A stretch of DNA of 64,000 bases from Syntrophobacterales bacterium (GTDB lineage Bacteria > Desulfobacterota > Syntrophobacteria > Syntrophobacterales > Thermodesulforhabdaceae). The translations under genes and the position numbers were made by a program. Shown here in pieces: positions 1 through 9,393 of this stretch (within the stretch, counting starts at the first letter, position 1; each line of letters begins with the position of its first letter). Location of the stretch: assembly GCA_026417655.1 (NCBI GenBank), contig JAOACS010000015.1, positions 1 to 64,000 on the forward strand. Direction: 5' to 3'. The notes beneath the pieces were generated by a model that had not been told where the DNA came from, made no database searches, and worked only from the letters and a program-made list of their open reading frames with translations.

Positions 1-140
1 AGATGGTGATGCCTGGGGATAATATAAATCTTGAAGTGGAATTAATAACTCCTGTGGCCCTTGAAAAGGAGCTTCGTTTCGCTATCCGTGAAGGTGGCCG
101 AACCGTAGGGGCAGGTGTTATTACGGAAATATTACAGTAA
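1..140 (+). CDS. tuf: Elongation factor Tu, C-terminal end (partial)
   Basis: Only the last ~45 codons are in the window; the 5' part lies outside it. The reading frame from base 3 ends in TAA at 138-140. The tail contains [16 protein letters not shown], the hallmark of EF-Tu domain 3, which delivers aminoacyl-tRNA to the ribosome as a GTP complex. It sits 12 bases before rpsJ, the usual tuf-S10 junction of bacterial str/S10 clusters. Identity is firm from the motif; whether a second tuf copy exists cannot be seen. Confidence 0.95.
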   Translation, partial: MVMPGDNINLEVELITPVALEKELRFAIREGGRTVGAGVITEILQ

Positions 141-152
141 AGAGGAATAGCG

Positions 153-464
153 ATGACCACCGCAGGCGATAGAATACGGATCCGCTTGAAGGCTTACGAT
201 CATAGATTGTTGGATCAAGCAGTGAGAGAGATCGTAGAAACGGTTAGGAAGACAGGGGCAAGAATCTCTGGTCCTATCCCGCTTCCAACGAGAATCCATC
301 GTTATACTGTGCTCCGTTCACCCCATATTGATAAGAAATCTAGGGAGCAGTTTGAGATTCGTGTCCATAAAAGGCTTATTGACATACTCGAACCTACTCA
401 ACAAACAGTTGATGCCCTTATGAAGCTCGATCTCTCAGCAGGCATTGATGTAGAAATCAAGTAG
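153..464 (+). CDS. rpsJ: 30S ribosomal protein S10 (NusE)
   Basis: 103 residues, the normal length. The sequence has the typical [14 protein letters not shown] start and the [29 protein letters not shown] core. S10 binds the 30S head and, as NusE, joins NusB in antitermination. It is the first gene of the S10 section, directly after tuf. ATG start follows the purine stretch AGAGGAATAGCG. Confidence 0.97.
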   Translation: MTTAGDRIRIRLKAYDHRLLDQAVREIVETVRKTGARISGPIPLPTRIHRYTVLRSPHIDKKSREQFEIRVHKRLIDILEPTQQTVDALMKLDLSAGIDVEIK

Positions 465-495
465 TTTAAACGAAGGCTAAGAGAGAGTGGAAGCC

Positions 496-1146
496 ATGGT
501 CAAGGGACTTATTGGACGTAAAATTGGAATGAGTCAAGTTTTCGCAGAGGACGGAACGGTTGTGCCGGTTACAGTCATTGAGGTTGGTCCCTGCGTGGTG
601 ACTCAGGTAAAGACTGAGGAAAAGGACGGCTATCGTGCTGTCCAGCTTGGATTTGGGCGTGCAAAACCGAAAAATCTTACTCGTCCTATGAAGGGGCATC
701 TTGAAAAGGCGGTTTCTCTGCTTGAGACTAAGGAGTATCCAAAGGTTCTCAGGGAATTTAGGGTTGATGATCCTTCGGTTTTTCAGCTAGGACAGAGGAT
801 AACCGTGGGAGATGTCTTTTCCATTGGGGAGCGAGTAGATGTAACGGGCATAACTAAAGGAAGAGGTTTTTCAGGAACGATTAAGAGATGGGGCTTTAAT
901 CGTGGTCCCATGACTCATGGATGTAAAAACATCCGCGAGCCTGGTTCTACAGGATGTGCTACCTTTCCTGCTCGGGTCATTAAGGGCAAGAAGATGCCGG
1001 GTCATTACGGTAGTGAACGTGTGACGGTTCTCAATTTGCGGATCGTAGACATAAGACCTGAGGACAACGTAGTGTTGGTGCGTGGCGCTGTGCCAGGATC
1101 GAGAAATGCAATCGTGTTAATTCGTAAGACTAACCGTCTTAAGTAG
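496..1146 (+). CDS. rplC: 50S ribosomal protein L3
   Basis: 216 residues from the ATG at 496, giving the canonical MVKGLIGRKIGMSQVF start. An in-frame GTG at 487 would add three residues but leaves less room for a ribosome-binding site. L3 is an early assembly protein near the peptidyl transferase centre. The KGKKMPGHYG segment typical of L3 is present, and the central loop carries two Cys. It lies 31 bases after rpsJ in the same operon. Confidence 0.97.
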   Translation: MVKGLIGRKIGMSQVFAEDGTVVPVTVIEVGPCVVTQVKTEEKDGYRAVQLGFGRAKPKNLTRPMKGHLEKAVSLLETKEYPKVLREFRVDDPSVFQLGQRITVGDVFSIGERVDVTGITKGRGFSGTIKRWGFNRGPMTHGCKNIREPGSTGCATFPARVIKGKKMPGHYGSERVTVLNLRIVDIRPEDNVVLVRGAVPGSRNAIVLIRKTNRLK

Positions 1147-1166
1147 CACAATGTTGAGGGTTTCCC

Positions 1167-1790
1167 ATGCCAACAGTTGACGTATACAATATGCAAAAGG
1201 AGATTGTAGGACAGTTAGCTTTACGGGACGATATATTCAATGTTCCCGCAAAAATTCCTGTTCTTCATCAGGTGGTGCTTTATCACCTAGCAAAGCGTCG
1301 AGCAGGGACTGCCAAGACCAAGACTCGGGCTGAGGTATCGGGTGGTGGAAGGAAGCCCTGGCGTCAGAAGGGGACAGGTCGAGCTCGGGCCGGGAGTATC
1401 CGTTCGCCCCTTTGGAGGGGAGGCGGTATTATTCATGGTCCTCAACCGCGTTCTTATGCCTTTAAGCTACCTAAGAAGGTCAGACGGCTAGCTCTTAAGA
1501 TGGCTCTGTCTCAGAAGCTTCGCGATTCTGAGCTTACTGTGCTCGACCAACTCCAGATGGAACGTATTAGTACCAAAGAATTTGTTACAATGATGAAGCG
1601 ATTTGAGTGGGGCAAAACCCTTTTTGTAATACCCCAATCGGACGAGGTGGTGGAAAAATCGGCAAGAAATATCCCTTTGGTAAGGGTTATTCGTTGGGAA
1701 GGTCTCAATGTTTACGATATTCTTAACTATCACCACCTTGTTCTTACGCAGGAAACCGTTCAAAGGATAGAGGAGTTCCTGGGGCGATGA
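1167..1790 (+). CDS. rplD: 50S ribosomal protein L4
   Basis: 207 residues. The loop with [19 protein letters not shown]-like sequence that enters the exit tunnel is seen ([20 protein letters not shown]). In enterobacteria L4 also autoregulates the S10 operon; nothing here shows that directly. The stop overlaps the rplW start by 4 bases (ATGA), suggesting translational coupling. Confidence 0.97.
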   Translation: MPTVDVYNMQKEIVGQLALRDDIFNVPAKIPVLHQVVLYHLAKRRAGTAKTKTRAEVSGGGRKPWRQKGTGRARAGSIRSPLWRGGGIIHGPQPRSYAFKLPKKVRRLALKMALSQKLRDSELTVLDQLQMERISTKEFVTMMKRFEWGKTLFVIPQSDEVVEKSARNIPLVRVIRWEGLNVYDILNYHHLVLTQETVQRIEEFLGR

Positions 1791-2089
1791 GTAGCGATAT
1801 TATCAGGGCATATAATATCATAAAGCGGCCTATTTTGACTGAGAAAACGCTTCTTCAAAAGAATCTGTATAATCAGCTTACCTTTGAAGTGGATCCGAAG
1901 GCTAATAAGATAGAGATCAGAAAGGCCGTTGAGCTGATTTTTAAGGTGGATGTGATTAAGGTGCATACTATCAGGATGAAGGGTAAACGGAAGCGAGTTG
2001 GTCGATATTGGACAAAGAAGCCCGACTGGAAAAAGGCGATAGTGACTATTAAACCTGGACAGAAGGTTGAGCTCTTCGAGGGTGTGTAG
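1787..2089 (+). CDS. rplW: 50S ribosomal protein L23
   Basis: 100 residues, normal length. It has the [10 protein letters not shown] start and the [19 protein letters not shown] end. L23 lies at the tunnel exit and docks trigger factor and SRP. ATG overlaps the rplD stop, so it is probably translated by coupling. Confidence 0.97.
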   Translation: MSSDIIRAYNIIKRPILTEKTLLQKNLYNQLTFEVDPKANKIEIRKAVELIFKVDVIKVHTIRMKGKRKRVGRYWTKKPDWKKAIVTIKPGQKVELFEGV

Positions 2090-2131
2090 GATACTGGCGG
2101 GGAGCGAGGTCTGTAATGTGAGGGTTAAATC

Positions 2132-2956
2132 ATGGGTATTAAGAAGGTAAAACCAACATCACCGGGCAGGCGATTTCAGACCTATTTGACCTTTGAGGAG
2201 ATTACTAAAACTGAGCCGGAAAAGAGCCTGGTGGAGCCCCTCAAAAAGACGGGCGGAAGAAATAATTACGGCCGAATAACCGCATGGCATAGAGGGGGCG
2301 GCCATAAAAGGCTTTATAGGATTATTGATTTCAGACGAGACAAAGAGGGCATCCCTGCAAAGGTTGCAAGTATTGAATACGATCCTAACAGGTCGGCAAA
2401 CATAGCCCTTCTCCATTATGTAGATGGGGAAAAGCGCTATATCATTGCTCCAGTGGGTTTGAAGGTGGGCGACCGGGTTATAACTAGTGACGATGCTGAC
2501 ATTAAGCCTGGGAATTGTCTTAGACTGAAGGCTATTCCAGTAGGAACGATTGTCCACAATGTTGAGCTTCAACCTGGAAAAGGGGGGCAGTTGGGTAGAT
2601 CCGCAGGGGCGGCTATACAGCTTATGGCTAAAGAGGGTCGTTATGCGGTGCTAAGGCTTCCTTCTGGCGAAATGCGGATGGTTCTTCTGGAATGTAAGGC
2701 TACTATCGGACAGGTAGGAAATATCGATCACATAAATGTATCCATAGGTAAGGCAGGGAGGAATCGTTGGAGGGGGTGGAGACCTCATGTAAGAGGTGTT
2801 GCTATGAACCCAATAGATCATCCTATGGGTGGCGGTGAGGGTAAGAGTTCAGGCGGACGTCATCCCTGCACTCCCTGGGGCGTGCCTACTAAAGGTTATA
2901 AAACCAGGAAACCTGGTAAGCCGAGTGATAAGTTCATAATAAGACGACGTAAGTAG
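2132..2956 (+). CDS. rplB: 50S ribosomal protein L2
   Basis: 274 residues. Hallmarks include the [20 protein letters not shown] motif and the C-terminal [20 protein letters not shown] segment, which holds the conserved His needed for peptidyl transfer activity. L2 binds 23S domain IV and bridges the subunits. A 42-base gap separates it from rplW, with GTGAGGG upstream of the ATG as ribosome-binding site. Confidence 0.98.
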   Translation: MGIKKVKPTSPGRRFQTYLTFEEITKTEPEKSLVEPLKKTGGRNNYGRITAWHRGGGHKRLYRIIDFRRDKEGIPAKVASIEYDPNRSANIALLHYVDGEKRYIIAPVGLKVGDRVITSDDADIKPGNCLRLKAIPVGTIVHNVELQPGKGGQLGRSAGAAIQLMAKEGRYAVLRLPSGEMRMVLLECKATIGQVGNIDHINVSIGKAGRNRWRGWRPHVRGVAMNPIDHPMGGGEGKSSGGRHPCTPWGVPTKGYKTRKPGKPSDKFIIRRRK

Positions 2957-2978
2957 CTGAGAGGTTAAGGAGGATAAC

Positions 2979-3266
2979 GTGCCACGTTCCTTAAGAAAGG
3001 GACCTTTTGTAGATGATCATCTCATGAAGAAGGTTCTTAAGGCGAGAGAGACGGGTGATCGAAAGGTTATAAAAACATGGTCTCGTCGATCAACCATTGT
3101 GCCTGAGTTCGTGGGACTCACAATAGCAGTGCATAATGGGAAGAAGTTTATCCCAGTCTATATTACAGAAAACATGATTGGGCACAAGCTTGGTGAATTC
3201 GCTCCCACAAGAACCTTTTATGGACATGCAGGTGATAAGAAATCTAAGGTCAAAGGGAAGAAATAA
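2979..3266 (+). CDS. rpsS: 30S ribosomal protein S19
   Basis: 95 residues beginning [14 protein letters not shown], the family signature. The start codon is GTG at 2979, preceded by AAGGAGG; no ATG fits. S19 forms a head complex with S13 near the A site. The last base overlaps the first of rplV. Confidence 0.97.
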   Translation: MPRSLRKGPFVDDHLMKKVLKARETGDRKVIKTWSRRSTIVPEFVGLTIAVHNGKKFIPVYITENMIGHKLGEFAPTRTFYGHAGDKKSKVKGKK

Positions 3267-3598
3267 TGGAAGCGAGAGCTGTTACTAAGTATGTGCGGGT
3301 TTCACCCCAGAAGGCTCGTTTGGTTGCCGACCTAATTAGGGGCAAAACTGTAAGCGAAGCCTACCACATCCTTCGTTACACCCCAAGAAAGGCTGCTCGT
3401 ATTATTTACAAAACTCTTGCTTCTGCAGTGGCTAATGCGGAAGAGACCAAAATGATGGATGTGGACAACCTCTATGTAAGTAAAATTTATGTCAATGAGG
3501 GACCTCGACTTAGGCGGTGGAGAGCCAGGGCTATGGGGAGGGTGAGACCTATAGTGAGGAGGTTAAGCCACATTACGGTTGTTGTGGCGGAGAAATAG
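3266..3598 (+). CDS. rplV: 50S ribosomal protein L22
   Basis: 110 residues, [26 protein letters not shown]-type start, and the tunnel hairpin region GPRLRRWRARAMGRV. L22 lines the exit tunnel with L4. Its ATG overlaps the rpsS stop (TAATG), indicating coupling. Confidence 0.97.
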   Translation: MEARAVTKYVRVSPQKARLVADLIRGKTVSEAYHILRYTPRKAARIIYKTLASAVANAEETKMMDVDNLYVSKIYVNEGPRLRRWRARAMGRVRPIVRRLSHITVVVAEK

Positions 3599-3627
3599 GT
3601 AACTTTAGCAAGGTGTGGAGGTGAAGC

Positions 3628-4254
3628 TTGGGTCAAAAGGTTCATCCAAAGGGGTTTCGACTTGGAATTATAAAAACCTGGGATTCGAAATGGTTTTCCA
3701 GCAAAGAGTATGCGAAACTTGCGGTAGAGGATCGCAATATTAGAAGGATCATTAAAGAGAAATTCTACCATGCGGGGGTTTCCTCTATTGAGATTGAACG
3801 GGCAGGTGACAAGGCTAAAATAATTATTCATACGGCTCGACCAGGTATTGTTATTGGTAAGAAGGGTGTTGAGATTGAAGCCCTTCGGAAGGAACTGGAA
3901 CAGCGTTTTCATCGAGAGTTTACCATTGATACCAAGGAGGTTAGGCGCCCGGAGCTAGATGCTACTCTTGTAGCAGAAAATATTGCTCTGCAACTTTTAA
4001 GAAGGGTAGCCTTTCGAAGAGCTATGAAACGGGCTGTAACTGCCGCGCTCAAGGCAGGGGCGAAGGGAATTAAAGTGGCCTGCTCTGGTCGGTTGGGTGG
4101 GGCAGAAATGGCTAGATACGAATGGTATAGGGAAGGACGAGTCCCCCTCCACACCATCCGAGCCGATATTGATTATGGAACTGCTATAGCCAAGACAACC
4201 TATGGTGTTATAGGAATAAAGGTTTGGATCTTCAAGGGAGAAGTACTCCCTTAG
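3628..4254 (+). CDS. rpsC: 30S ribosomal protein S3
   Basis: 208 residues, beginning [13 protein letters not shown], so the start must be the TTG at 3628, preceded by GTGGAGGTGA. A KH domain with the GxxG loop (VIGKKG) is seen near residue 75, and the C-terminal domain carries the conserved [21 protein letters not shown]3 guards the mRNA entry channel with S4 and S5, two other TTG-start genes here. Confidence 0.97.
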   Translation: MGQKVHPKGFRLGIIKTWDSKWFSSKEYAKLAVEDRNIRRIIKEKFYHAGVSSIEIERAGDKAKIIIHTARPGIVIGKKGVEIEALRKELEQRFHREFTIDTKEVRRPELDATLVAENIALQLLRRVAFRRAMKRAVTAALKAGAKGIKVACSGRLGGAEMARYEWYREGRVPLHTIRADIDYGTAIAKTTYGVIGIKVWIFKGEVLP

Positions 4255-4280
4255 AGATGGTAAAGTAAGGAGACCTAGAT

Positions 4281-4697
4281 ATGTTAGCTCCCAAAAGAGT
4301 AAAATACCGTAAGATGCAAAAGGGTCGTATGAAGGGGATGGCCACAAGGGGCAATAAGCTCTCCTTCGGAGATTACGGCCTTAAGGCGCTGGAATGCGGT
4401 TGGTTGACATCAAAGCAGATTGAGGCAGCACGAATAGCTATTACCCGTTACGTAAAGCGTGGAGGGAAGGTTTGGATTCGCGTCTTTCCCGATAAGCCGA
4501 TTACAAAGAAGCCGGCTGAAACCCGTATGGGTAAAGGGAAGGGTGCTCCCGAAGGTTGGGTTGCTGTCGTTAGGCCGGGCAGAATTCTTTATGAAATAAA
4601 GGGTATTTCTGAAGAGATCGCAAGGGAGGCTTTGCGCCTCGCATCCCATAAACTTCCTATTGCGACAAGGTTTGTGTCGAGGCAGGATGTGTTATGA
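4281..4697 (+). CDS. rplP: 50S ribosomal protein L16
   Basis: 138 residues with the [19 protein letters not shown] start and [20 protein letters not shown]16 shapes the A-site tRNA pocket. ATG at 4281 follows AAGGAGACC. The end overlaps rpmC by 4 bases. Confidence 0.97.
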   Translation: MLAPKRVKYRKMQKGRMKGMATRGNKLSFGDYGLKALECGWLTSKQIEAARIAITRYVKRGGKVWIRVFPDKPITKKPAETRMGKGKGAPEGWVAVVRPGRILYEIKGISEEIAREALRLASHKLPIATRFVSRQDVL

Positions 4698-4903
4698 ATA
4701 AGAGGGCGAATGAATTGAGAAATCTTACCAAAGAAGAGCTTTTGGCGAGATTGAAGGATCTTAAGGAGTCTCTCTTTAGCCTTAAGATCCAGCATTCTCG
4801 TGAACAGCTCCAGAATACGGCTCAGTTGAAAAAAACTAGAAGGGAAATAGCTCGGGTTTTGACAATTCTTAGAGAACGAGAGCTACAAGGCGAAGGCAAA
4901 TGA
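4694..4903 (+). CDS. rpmC: 50S ribosomal protein L29
   Basis: 69 residues, mostly helical, with [25 protein letters not shown] and the [15 protein letters not shown] end. L29 sits near the tunnel exit beside L23. ATGA overlap with rplP suggests coupled translation. Confidence 0.96.
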   Translation: MNKRANELRNLTKEELLARLKDLKESLFSLKIQHSREQLQNTAQLKKTRREIARVLTILRERELQGEGK

Positions 4904-4915
4904 GGATAAGGGTTT

Positions 4916-5221
4916 ATGGAAGAACAGGTTAAAAGGGTTCCCCATAGGAAAAGGTTTGTGGGTGTTGTTGTAAGCGATAAGATGGACAAGACGGTAACAG
5001 TTCGAGTTGAAAGGCTTATTGAACACCCAAAGTATCACAAATACATTAAGCGATATAAGAAGTTTAAAGCTCACGACCCCCAAAATCGTTGTCAGGAAGG
5101 GGATAAGGTTCTTATTGAAGAGACTAGGCCTCTCAGTAAGACAAAGCGGTGGCGAGTGGTGAAAATATTAGAACAAAATGTAAAGCGTGGTATTGAAGAA
5201 GTTCCAGTAAAGGAGCAGTAA
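4916..5221 (+). CDS. rpsQ: 30S ribosomal protein S17
   Basis: 101 residues, an OB-fold protein with the family core [20 protein letters not shown] and a [13 protein letters not shown]-like motif. It is slightly longer at the C-terminus than the E. coli form. S17 is a primary 16S 5'-domain binder. Lies 12 bases after rpmC. Confidence 0.96.
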   Translation: MEEQVKRVPHRKRFVGVVVSDKMDKTVTVRVERLIEHPKYHKYIKRYKKFKAHDPQNRCQEGDKVLIEETRPLSKTKRWRVVKILEQNVKRGIEEVPVKEQ

Positions 5222-5233
5222 GGAGCGGGAGCC

Positions 5234-5602
5234 ATGATTCAGCAAGAAACACAACTCAACGCGGCAGACAACTCGGGAGCTAAAAGGCTCTACTGCATCC
5301 GTGTGCTCGGGGGTAGCAAAAGACGGTATGCGACCGTTGGAGATGTTATTGTTGTCTCCGTGAAGGAAGCTCTTCCAAACTCTAAAGTGAAGAAGGGCGA
5401 TGTGATGAGAGCTGTGGTGGTGCGAACCAAAAAGGAGGTTCGACGTCCCGATGGTTCGTATATAAAATTTGATGACAATTCTGCCGTTCTTATTAACAAC
5501 GCAGGGGATCCAATAGGGACTCGAATTTTCGGTCCTGTAGCGAGAGAGCTCCGAGCTAAGAATTTTATGAAGATCATCTCGCTCGCTCCCGAAGTACTAT
5601 AG
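5234..5602 (+). CDS. rplN: 50S ribosomal protein L14
   Basis: 122 residues, the exact usual length. [19 protein letters not shown] start and the [24 protein letters not shown] end are diagnostic. L14 forms bridge contacts with 16S rRNA and is the RsfS binding site. AAGGAGCGGGAGCC precedes the ATG. Confidence 0.98.
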   Translation: MIQQETQLNAADNSGAKRLYCIRVLGGSKRRYATVGDVIVVSVKEALPNSKVKKGDVMRAVVVRTKKEVRRPDGSYIKFDDNSAVLINNAGDPIGTRIFGPVARELRAKNFMKIISLAPEVL

Positions 5603-5616
5603 AAGGGAGAAGGTTT

Positions 5617-5976
5617 ATGGCGTCGAAAAAAGCTTCCTCGACACTCAAGTATGAAAAGAAGTTTCGGATAAGGAAAAATGATGTTGTAATGGTGATAGCC
5701 GGTAAAGAGAAGGGGAAAACCGGTAAGGTGCTTAAGGTACTTAAGAAGAAGGACCGGGTTATAGTTGAAAAGCTCAATATGATTAAGCGACATCTTAGAC
5801 CAGGTCGTTACAGTCAAGAGGGGGGAATTCTTGAAAGGGAAGGCCCCATTCATATTTCCAACGTTATGCTTATGTGTCCAAAGTGCACGAAGCCAACACG
5901 GGTGGGCTATAAGTTTCTAGATGATGGTCGCAAGACGCGCTATTGCAAAAAGTGCGGCGAAATCATCGGAAGCTAG
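5617..5976 (+). CDS. rplX: 50S ribosomal protein L24 with C-terminal zinc ribbon
   Basis: 119 residues. A KOW motif (residues ~20-50, [18 protein letters not shown]) begins the protein. The C-terminal part has Cys at about 87, 90, 110 and 113 (CPKC...CKKC), a zinc ribbon absent from enterobacterial L24 but common in deltaproteobacteria and some other phyla. L24 initiates 50S assembly. It ends 22 bases before the true rplE start. Confidence 0.97.
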   Translation: MASKKASSTLKYEKKFRIRKNDVVMVIAGKEKGKTGKVLKVLKKKDRVIVEKLNMIKRHLRPGRYSQEGGILEREGPIHISNVMLMCPKCTKPTRVGYKFLDDGRKTRYCKKCGEIIGS

Positions 5977-5998
5977 ACGTCCCCAATGGAGGAATTTC

Positions 5999-6538
5999 AT
6001 GGCTCGACTGAGGCAACTTTACGAACAGGAAATTAAACCCATGTTGCAGCAAAGGTTTAATTACAAAAGTCCAATGCAGGTTCCTAAAATTGAAAAGATA
6101 GTGCTGAACATGGGGCTGGGTGAAGCCATCCAAAATGCTAAGATTCTTGATACCGCATCGGAGGATTTGAAGCTCATAAGTGGTCAGAAACCGGTTATTA
6201 CCCGAGCTCGCAAAAGCATTGCTGCCTTTAAGCTCCGCAAAGGTATGCCTATAGGTTGTATGGTTACCCTTCGGGGCGATAGGATGTATGATTTTTTGGA
6301 AAAGCTTATTCATGTAGCGCTTCCTCGAATCAGGGACTTTAGAGGGGTCTCTCCAAAATCCTTCGACGGTCGAGGTAATTATACCATAGGTATTCGGGAG
6401 CATATTATCTTTCCCGAGATCGACTACGATAAGGTGGACAAGATAAAAGGACTTAATGTAACCATCACAACAACAGCTAAAACCGATGAAGAAGCACGAG
6501 CCCTTCTTGAAGGGTTTGGGATGCCCTTCAGAAAGTGA
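5999..6538 (+). CDS. rplE: 50S ribosomal protein L5
   Basis: 179 residues from the ATG at 5999 ([16 protein letters not shown]), preceded by AATGGAGGAATTTC. The open frame extends upstream into rplX but that is not used. Conserved [20 protein letters not shown] is present. L5 contacts 5S rRNA and P-site tRNA. Confidence 0.97.
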   Translation: MARLRQLYEQEIKPMLQQRFNYKSPMQVPKIEKIVLNMGLGEAIQNAKILDTASEDLKLISGQKPVITRARKSIAAFKLRKGMPIGCMVTLRGDRMYDFLEKLIHVALPRIRDFRGVSPKSFDGRGNYTIGIREHIIFPEIDYDKVDKIKGLNVTITTTAKTDEEARALLEGFGMPFRK

Positions 6539-6554
6539 TGGGGAGGGAGGAGCC

Positions 6555-6740
6555 TTGGCAAGGAAAGGATTGATTATTAAAGCTAATAGGAAGCCAAAGT
6601 TCAAAGTTAGAGCTTACAATAGATGTCCGCTGTGCGGGCGTTCACGAGCTTTTCTCCGAAAATTCGGGATGTGTCGTATATGTTTTCGGACACTGGCTCT
6701 TAACGGAGAACTTCCAGGAGTCAGGAAGGCAAGTTGGTAG
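6555..6740 (+). CDS. rpsN: 30S ribosomal protein S14, zinc-binding type Z
   Basis: 61 residues from a TTG at 6555, preceded by [34 protein letters not shown] fits the short type-Z S14 exactly, and Cys at 24, 27, 40 and 43 form the zinc knuckle (CPLC...CRIC). The open frame reaches back to 6486, but that part overlaps rplE. S14 is a late head protein near S3 and S10. Confidence 0.97.
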   Translation: MARKGLIIKANRKPKFKVRAYNRCPLCGRSRAFLRKFGMCRICFRTLALNGELPGVRKASW

Positions 6741-6761
6741 GTATAAGAGGAGCTGATTTCC

Positions 6762-7160
6762 ATGGTTATGACAGATCCAATTGCCGATTTTTTAAATAGA
6801 ATCGCTAACGCTCAGCGGGTGCGTATGGATAAGGTCGACATTCCTGCATCCAAGATTAAGCTGAACATTGCAAGGATTCTAAAGGAAGAGGGTTACATTA
6901 AACACTACAAGTTTATTCATGACAACAGGCAGGGCATTTTGAGGATTCAGCTAAAATATGATGCTCAGAGGCAAGCGGCGATTGCTGGGCTTAAGAGGAT
7001 TAGCAAACCCGGAAGGCGTGTTTACGTTGGCTACGAAGATATTCCCAAGATTTTGAACGGCCTGGGAATAGCCATTCTTTCCACTTCTAAGGGTATTCTG
7101 ACCGATAAGCAAGCGAGAAAAGAAAAGGTCGGTGGGGAGTTGCTCTGCGCTGTGTGGTGA
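6762..7160 (+). CDS. rpsH: 30S ribosomal protein S8
   Basis: 132 residues with [16 protein letters not shown] and the C-terminal [23 protein letters not shown] signature. S8 binds 16S helix 21 and, in E. coli, represses the spc operon. ATG at 6762 is used here, with an alternative ATG at 6768; AGAGGAG is well placed for the first. Confidence 0.96.
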   Translation: MVMTDPIADFLNRIANAQRVRMDKVDIPASKIKLNIARILKEEGYIKHYKFIHDNRQGILRIQLKYDAQRQAAIAGLKRISKPGRRVYVGYEDIPKILNGLGIAILSTSKGILTDKQARKEKVGGELLCAVW

Positions 7161-7207
7161 AAAGAGAACGGATAACGAAAAGAGAGAAGGAGAAAGGAGA
7201 CAGGGTC

Positions 7208-7750
7208 ATGTCCCGTATTGGGAAGCGTCCTGTGCAGATACCAAAGAATGTGACGGTCACTGTTGAAGGTACAAAAGTGACGGTAAAAGGACCAAGGGGA
7301 ACCCTTACTCGCGAATTTCCCGATAGGGTCCGCATTGAACTGAAGGATGGGGCAGTGGTTGTAACTCCCAAAGATCAATCGCGTCAAGCGAGGGCTTACT
7401 ATGGGCTCGTGAGGACGCTAATTAACAACATGGTTGTTGGAGTAGATCAGGGGTTCACTAAAGAGTTGCATATATTTGGGACCGGTTATCGTGCAGATAC
7501 TAAGGGCAATGCTTTAGTGCTTTCGCTGGGATATTCCCATCCGGTTGAGTTCCCACTCCCCGAAGGGGTCAAAGCAACGGTAGATAAACAGGTGGTAATA
7601 AAACTTGAAAGTGCTGATAAGGAGCTTTTGGGACAGACGGCAGCGAAGATTAGAGCTCTAAGGCCGGTCGAACCATACAAGGGTAAGGGTATTCGCTACG
7701 GAGACGAGGAAGTACGACGGAAGGCCGGTAAAGCTGGATCTAAAAAATAG
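7208..7750 (+). CDS. rplF: 50S ribosomal protein L6
   Basis: 180 residues from ATG 7208 (MSRIGKRPVQIP), preceded by AAAGGAGACAGGGTC. The frame is open back to 7154 but that part overlaps rpsH. The EPYKGKGIRY signature near the end is present. L6 supports the sarcin-ricin loop region and factor binding. Confidence 0.97.
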   Translation: MSRIGKRPVQIPKNVTVTVEGTKVTVKGPRGTLTREFPDRVRIELKDGAVVVTPKDQSRQARAYYGLVRTLINNMVVGVDQGFTKELHIFGTGYRADTKGNALVLSLGYSHPVEFPLPEGVKATVDKQVVIKLESADKELLGQTAAKIRALRPVEPYKGKGIRYGDEEVRRKAGKAGSKK

Positions 7751-7774
7751 GCGCAATTGGAGGAGGATCTATAC

Positions 7775-8149
7775 ATGGGTTCAGAGATCAATCCGCGGGT
7801 GGCAGCACGTCTTAGACGGAAGAAAAGGATTAGAAAAAAGGTGTTTGGAACAGCCCTTCGCCCTCGTCTGTGCGTCTATAGAAGCCTTAAACACATCTAT
7901 GCTCAAGTAATCGACGATGAAAGGGGTGTAACTCTCGTGGCAGCATCTACTCTGTCCCCAGAAATCAAGAGCCAAGTTGAGACTATGGCTGGTAAGGTCG
8001 GTGCTGCCAGGGTGGTTGGTCAGCTCGTTGGAAAAAAAGCTATAGAGAAGGGCATTAAGAAGGTAGTTTTCGACCGAAATGGTTATCTCTACCATGGGCG
8101 AATTCAGGCTCTGGCAGAGGGGGCTAGAGAAGCCGGTTTGGACTTTTAA
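7775..8149 (+). CDS. rplR: 50S ribosomal protein L18
   Basis: 124 residues from ATG 7775, preceded by a strong TTGGAGGAGG. A basic N-terminus ([12 protein letters not shown]) is followed by [18 protein letters not shown] and the C-terminal [27 protein letters not shown]18 carries 5S rRNA into the 50S subunit. Confidence 0.97.
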   Translation: MGSEINPRVAARLRRKKRIRKKVFGTALRPRLCVYRSLKHIYAQVIDDERGVTLVAASTLSPEIKSQVETMAGKVGAARVVGQLVGKKAIEKGIKKVVFDRNGYLYHGRIQALAEGAREAGLDF

Positions 8150-8167
8150 AAGAAGGGAGGCAACATC

Positions 8168-8680
8168 TTGATAAGGCAAGTTACAACCGAGGATGCTTAC
8201 GATCTTCAGCTTATCGATAAGGTTGTTCATATCAGTCGAGTAGCCAAAGTTGTAAAGGGTGGTCGTCGCTTTTCTTTCAGTGCCCTTGTGGTGGTTGGCG
8301 ACGGCAAGGGACGTGTAGGATACGCTCTTGGAAAAGCTCGAGAAGTGCCAGATGCTATAAGAAAGGGGATGGAATCTGCTCAGAAGAATATGTTTTCTAT
8401 CCCTCTTGTTAATGGCACAATACCTCATATGGTGGAAGGAAACTTTGGTGCATCCAAGGTTATTCTTAAACCAGCTTCTCAGGGAACGGGTGTTATCGCT
8501 GGTGGTGTAGTAAGAGCTATTATGGAAGCCGCTGGGGTGACCGATATTCTTACTAAGTGTCTTGGATCTCGAAATCCTCATAACGTCATAAAGGCAACGG
8601 TAGAGGGGCTTAAAAAGCTCAAAAGCGCTGAAGAGGTTGCGAAACTGAGAGGGAAGGATTTAGAAGAGCTTACAGCTTAG
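8168..8680 (+). CDS. rpsE: 30S ribosomal protein S5
   Basis: 170 residues. The start is the TTG at 8168, preceded by AGAAGGGAGGCAAC; the next ATG would cut into the RNA-binding domain. The [28 protein letters not shown] double-stranded RNA-binding core is present, cut here only by description. S5 works in decoding accuracy with S3 and S4 around the mRNA entry. Confidence 0.96.
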   Translation: MIRQVTTEDAYDLQLIDKVVHISRVAKVVKGGRRFSFSALVVVGDGKGRVGYALGKAREVPDAIRKGMESAQKNMFSIPLVNGTIPHMVEGNFGASKVILKPASQGTGVIAGGVVRAIMEAAGVTDILTKCLGSRNPHNVIKATVEGLKKLKSAEEVAKLRGKDLEELTA

Positions 8681-8706
8681 AGTAGGAGCAAGAGGGAGTG
8701 GGGCTA

Positions 8707-8898
8707 ATGGCTCAAATGATCAAAGTGAAACTGGTAAGAAGTCCTATAGGACATCCGCAAAAGCATCGTAGAATCTTGAAGGCCTTGGGTCTTACAAAAC
8801 TTCATAAAACTCGCCAGCTCTACGCAACACCGACTGTGCTTGGAGCGATTAGGAAGGTTATTCACTTTGTAGAGCTAGAAGTTACGGACGGAAAGTAG
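8707..8898 (+). CDS. rpmD: 50S ribosomal protein L30
   Basis: 63 residues from ATG 8707 (AQMIKVKLVRSPIGHP). A GTG at 8698 would add three residues and would remove the GAGGGAGTGG spacing, so ATG is preferred. The LGLTKLHKTRQLYATPTVLGAI core is typical. Between rpsE and rplO as in most bacteria that keep L30. Confidence 0.95.
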   Translation: MAQMIKVKLVRSPIGHPQKHRRILKALGLTKLHKTRQLYATPTVLGAIRKVIHFVELEVTDGK

Positions 8899-8925
8899 GA
8901 CATAGGAGAAGAAGAGAGGTGCACA

Positions 8926-9393
8926 ATGGGTTTGAGACTATCTGATCTGGCTCCAGCGCCAGGATCAAAGCATAAAAAGAAAAGAGTAGGAAGGGGACCT
9001 GGATCAGGACATGGAAAGACTGCCTGTAAGGGTCATAAGGGGCAAAAGGCTAGAACAGGGTTAGAGATCCCTCCTTGGTTTGAAGGCGGTCAAATGCCGC
9101 TTATCCGTAGGGTCCCTAAACGAGGTTTTCATAACAAGTTTCGAAAGGAGTATGCGATAGTTAACCTGAGAGATCTTAATAGATTTGAGCCAAATAGCGA
9201 AATTGGACCTGAAGAGTTAAAGGAAGCGGGACTGGTTAAGAAGTTCAAGGAGGGGATAAAACTCCTTGCAGAGGGAGAATTGGCCCATCCTCTTACCTTG
9301 AAAGTTCATAAGGCCAGTGCTGCCGCTGTAGAAAAAGTGAAAGCTATTGGTGGTCGGGTGGTAATTATCTCACAAAGTGAGGCTACTCAATAA
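8926..9393 (+). CDS. rplO: 50S ribosomal protein L15
   Basis: 155 residues. [20 protein letters not shown] start and the GQKARTG segment mark L15, a late 50S assembly protein. The stop overlaps the secY ATG (TAATG), so secretion channel and ribosomal protein synthesis are coupled. Confidence 0.97.
   Translation: MGLRLSDLAPAPGSKHKKKRVGRGPGSGHGKTACKGHKGQKARTGLEIPPWFEGGQMPLIRRVPKRGFHNKFRKEYAIVNLRDLNRFEPNSEIGPEELKEAGLVKKFKEGIKLLAEGELAHPLTLKVHKASAAAVEKVKAIGGRVVIISQSEATQ

Noticed and set aside
2159-2572. 137-codon open frame on the minus strand inside rplB
   Set aside because: Antisense to a highly conserved gene, no ribosome-binding site, and no recognisable protein.
5290-5853. 187-codon minus-strand open frame across rplN and rplX
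   Set aside because: Spans two conserved ribosomal genes; composition is that of a shadow frame.
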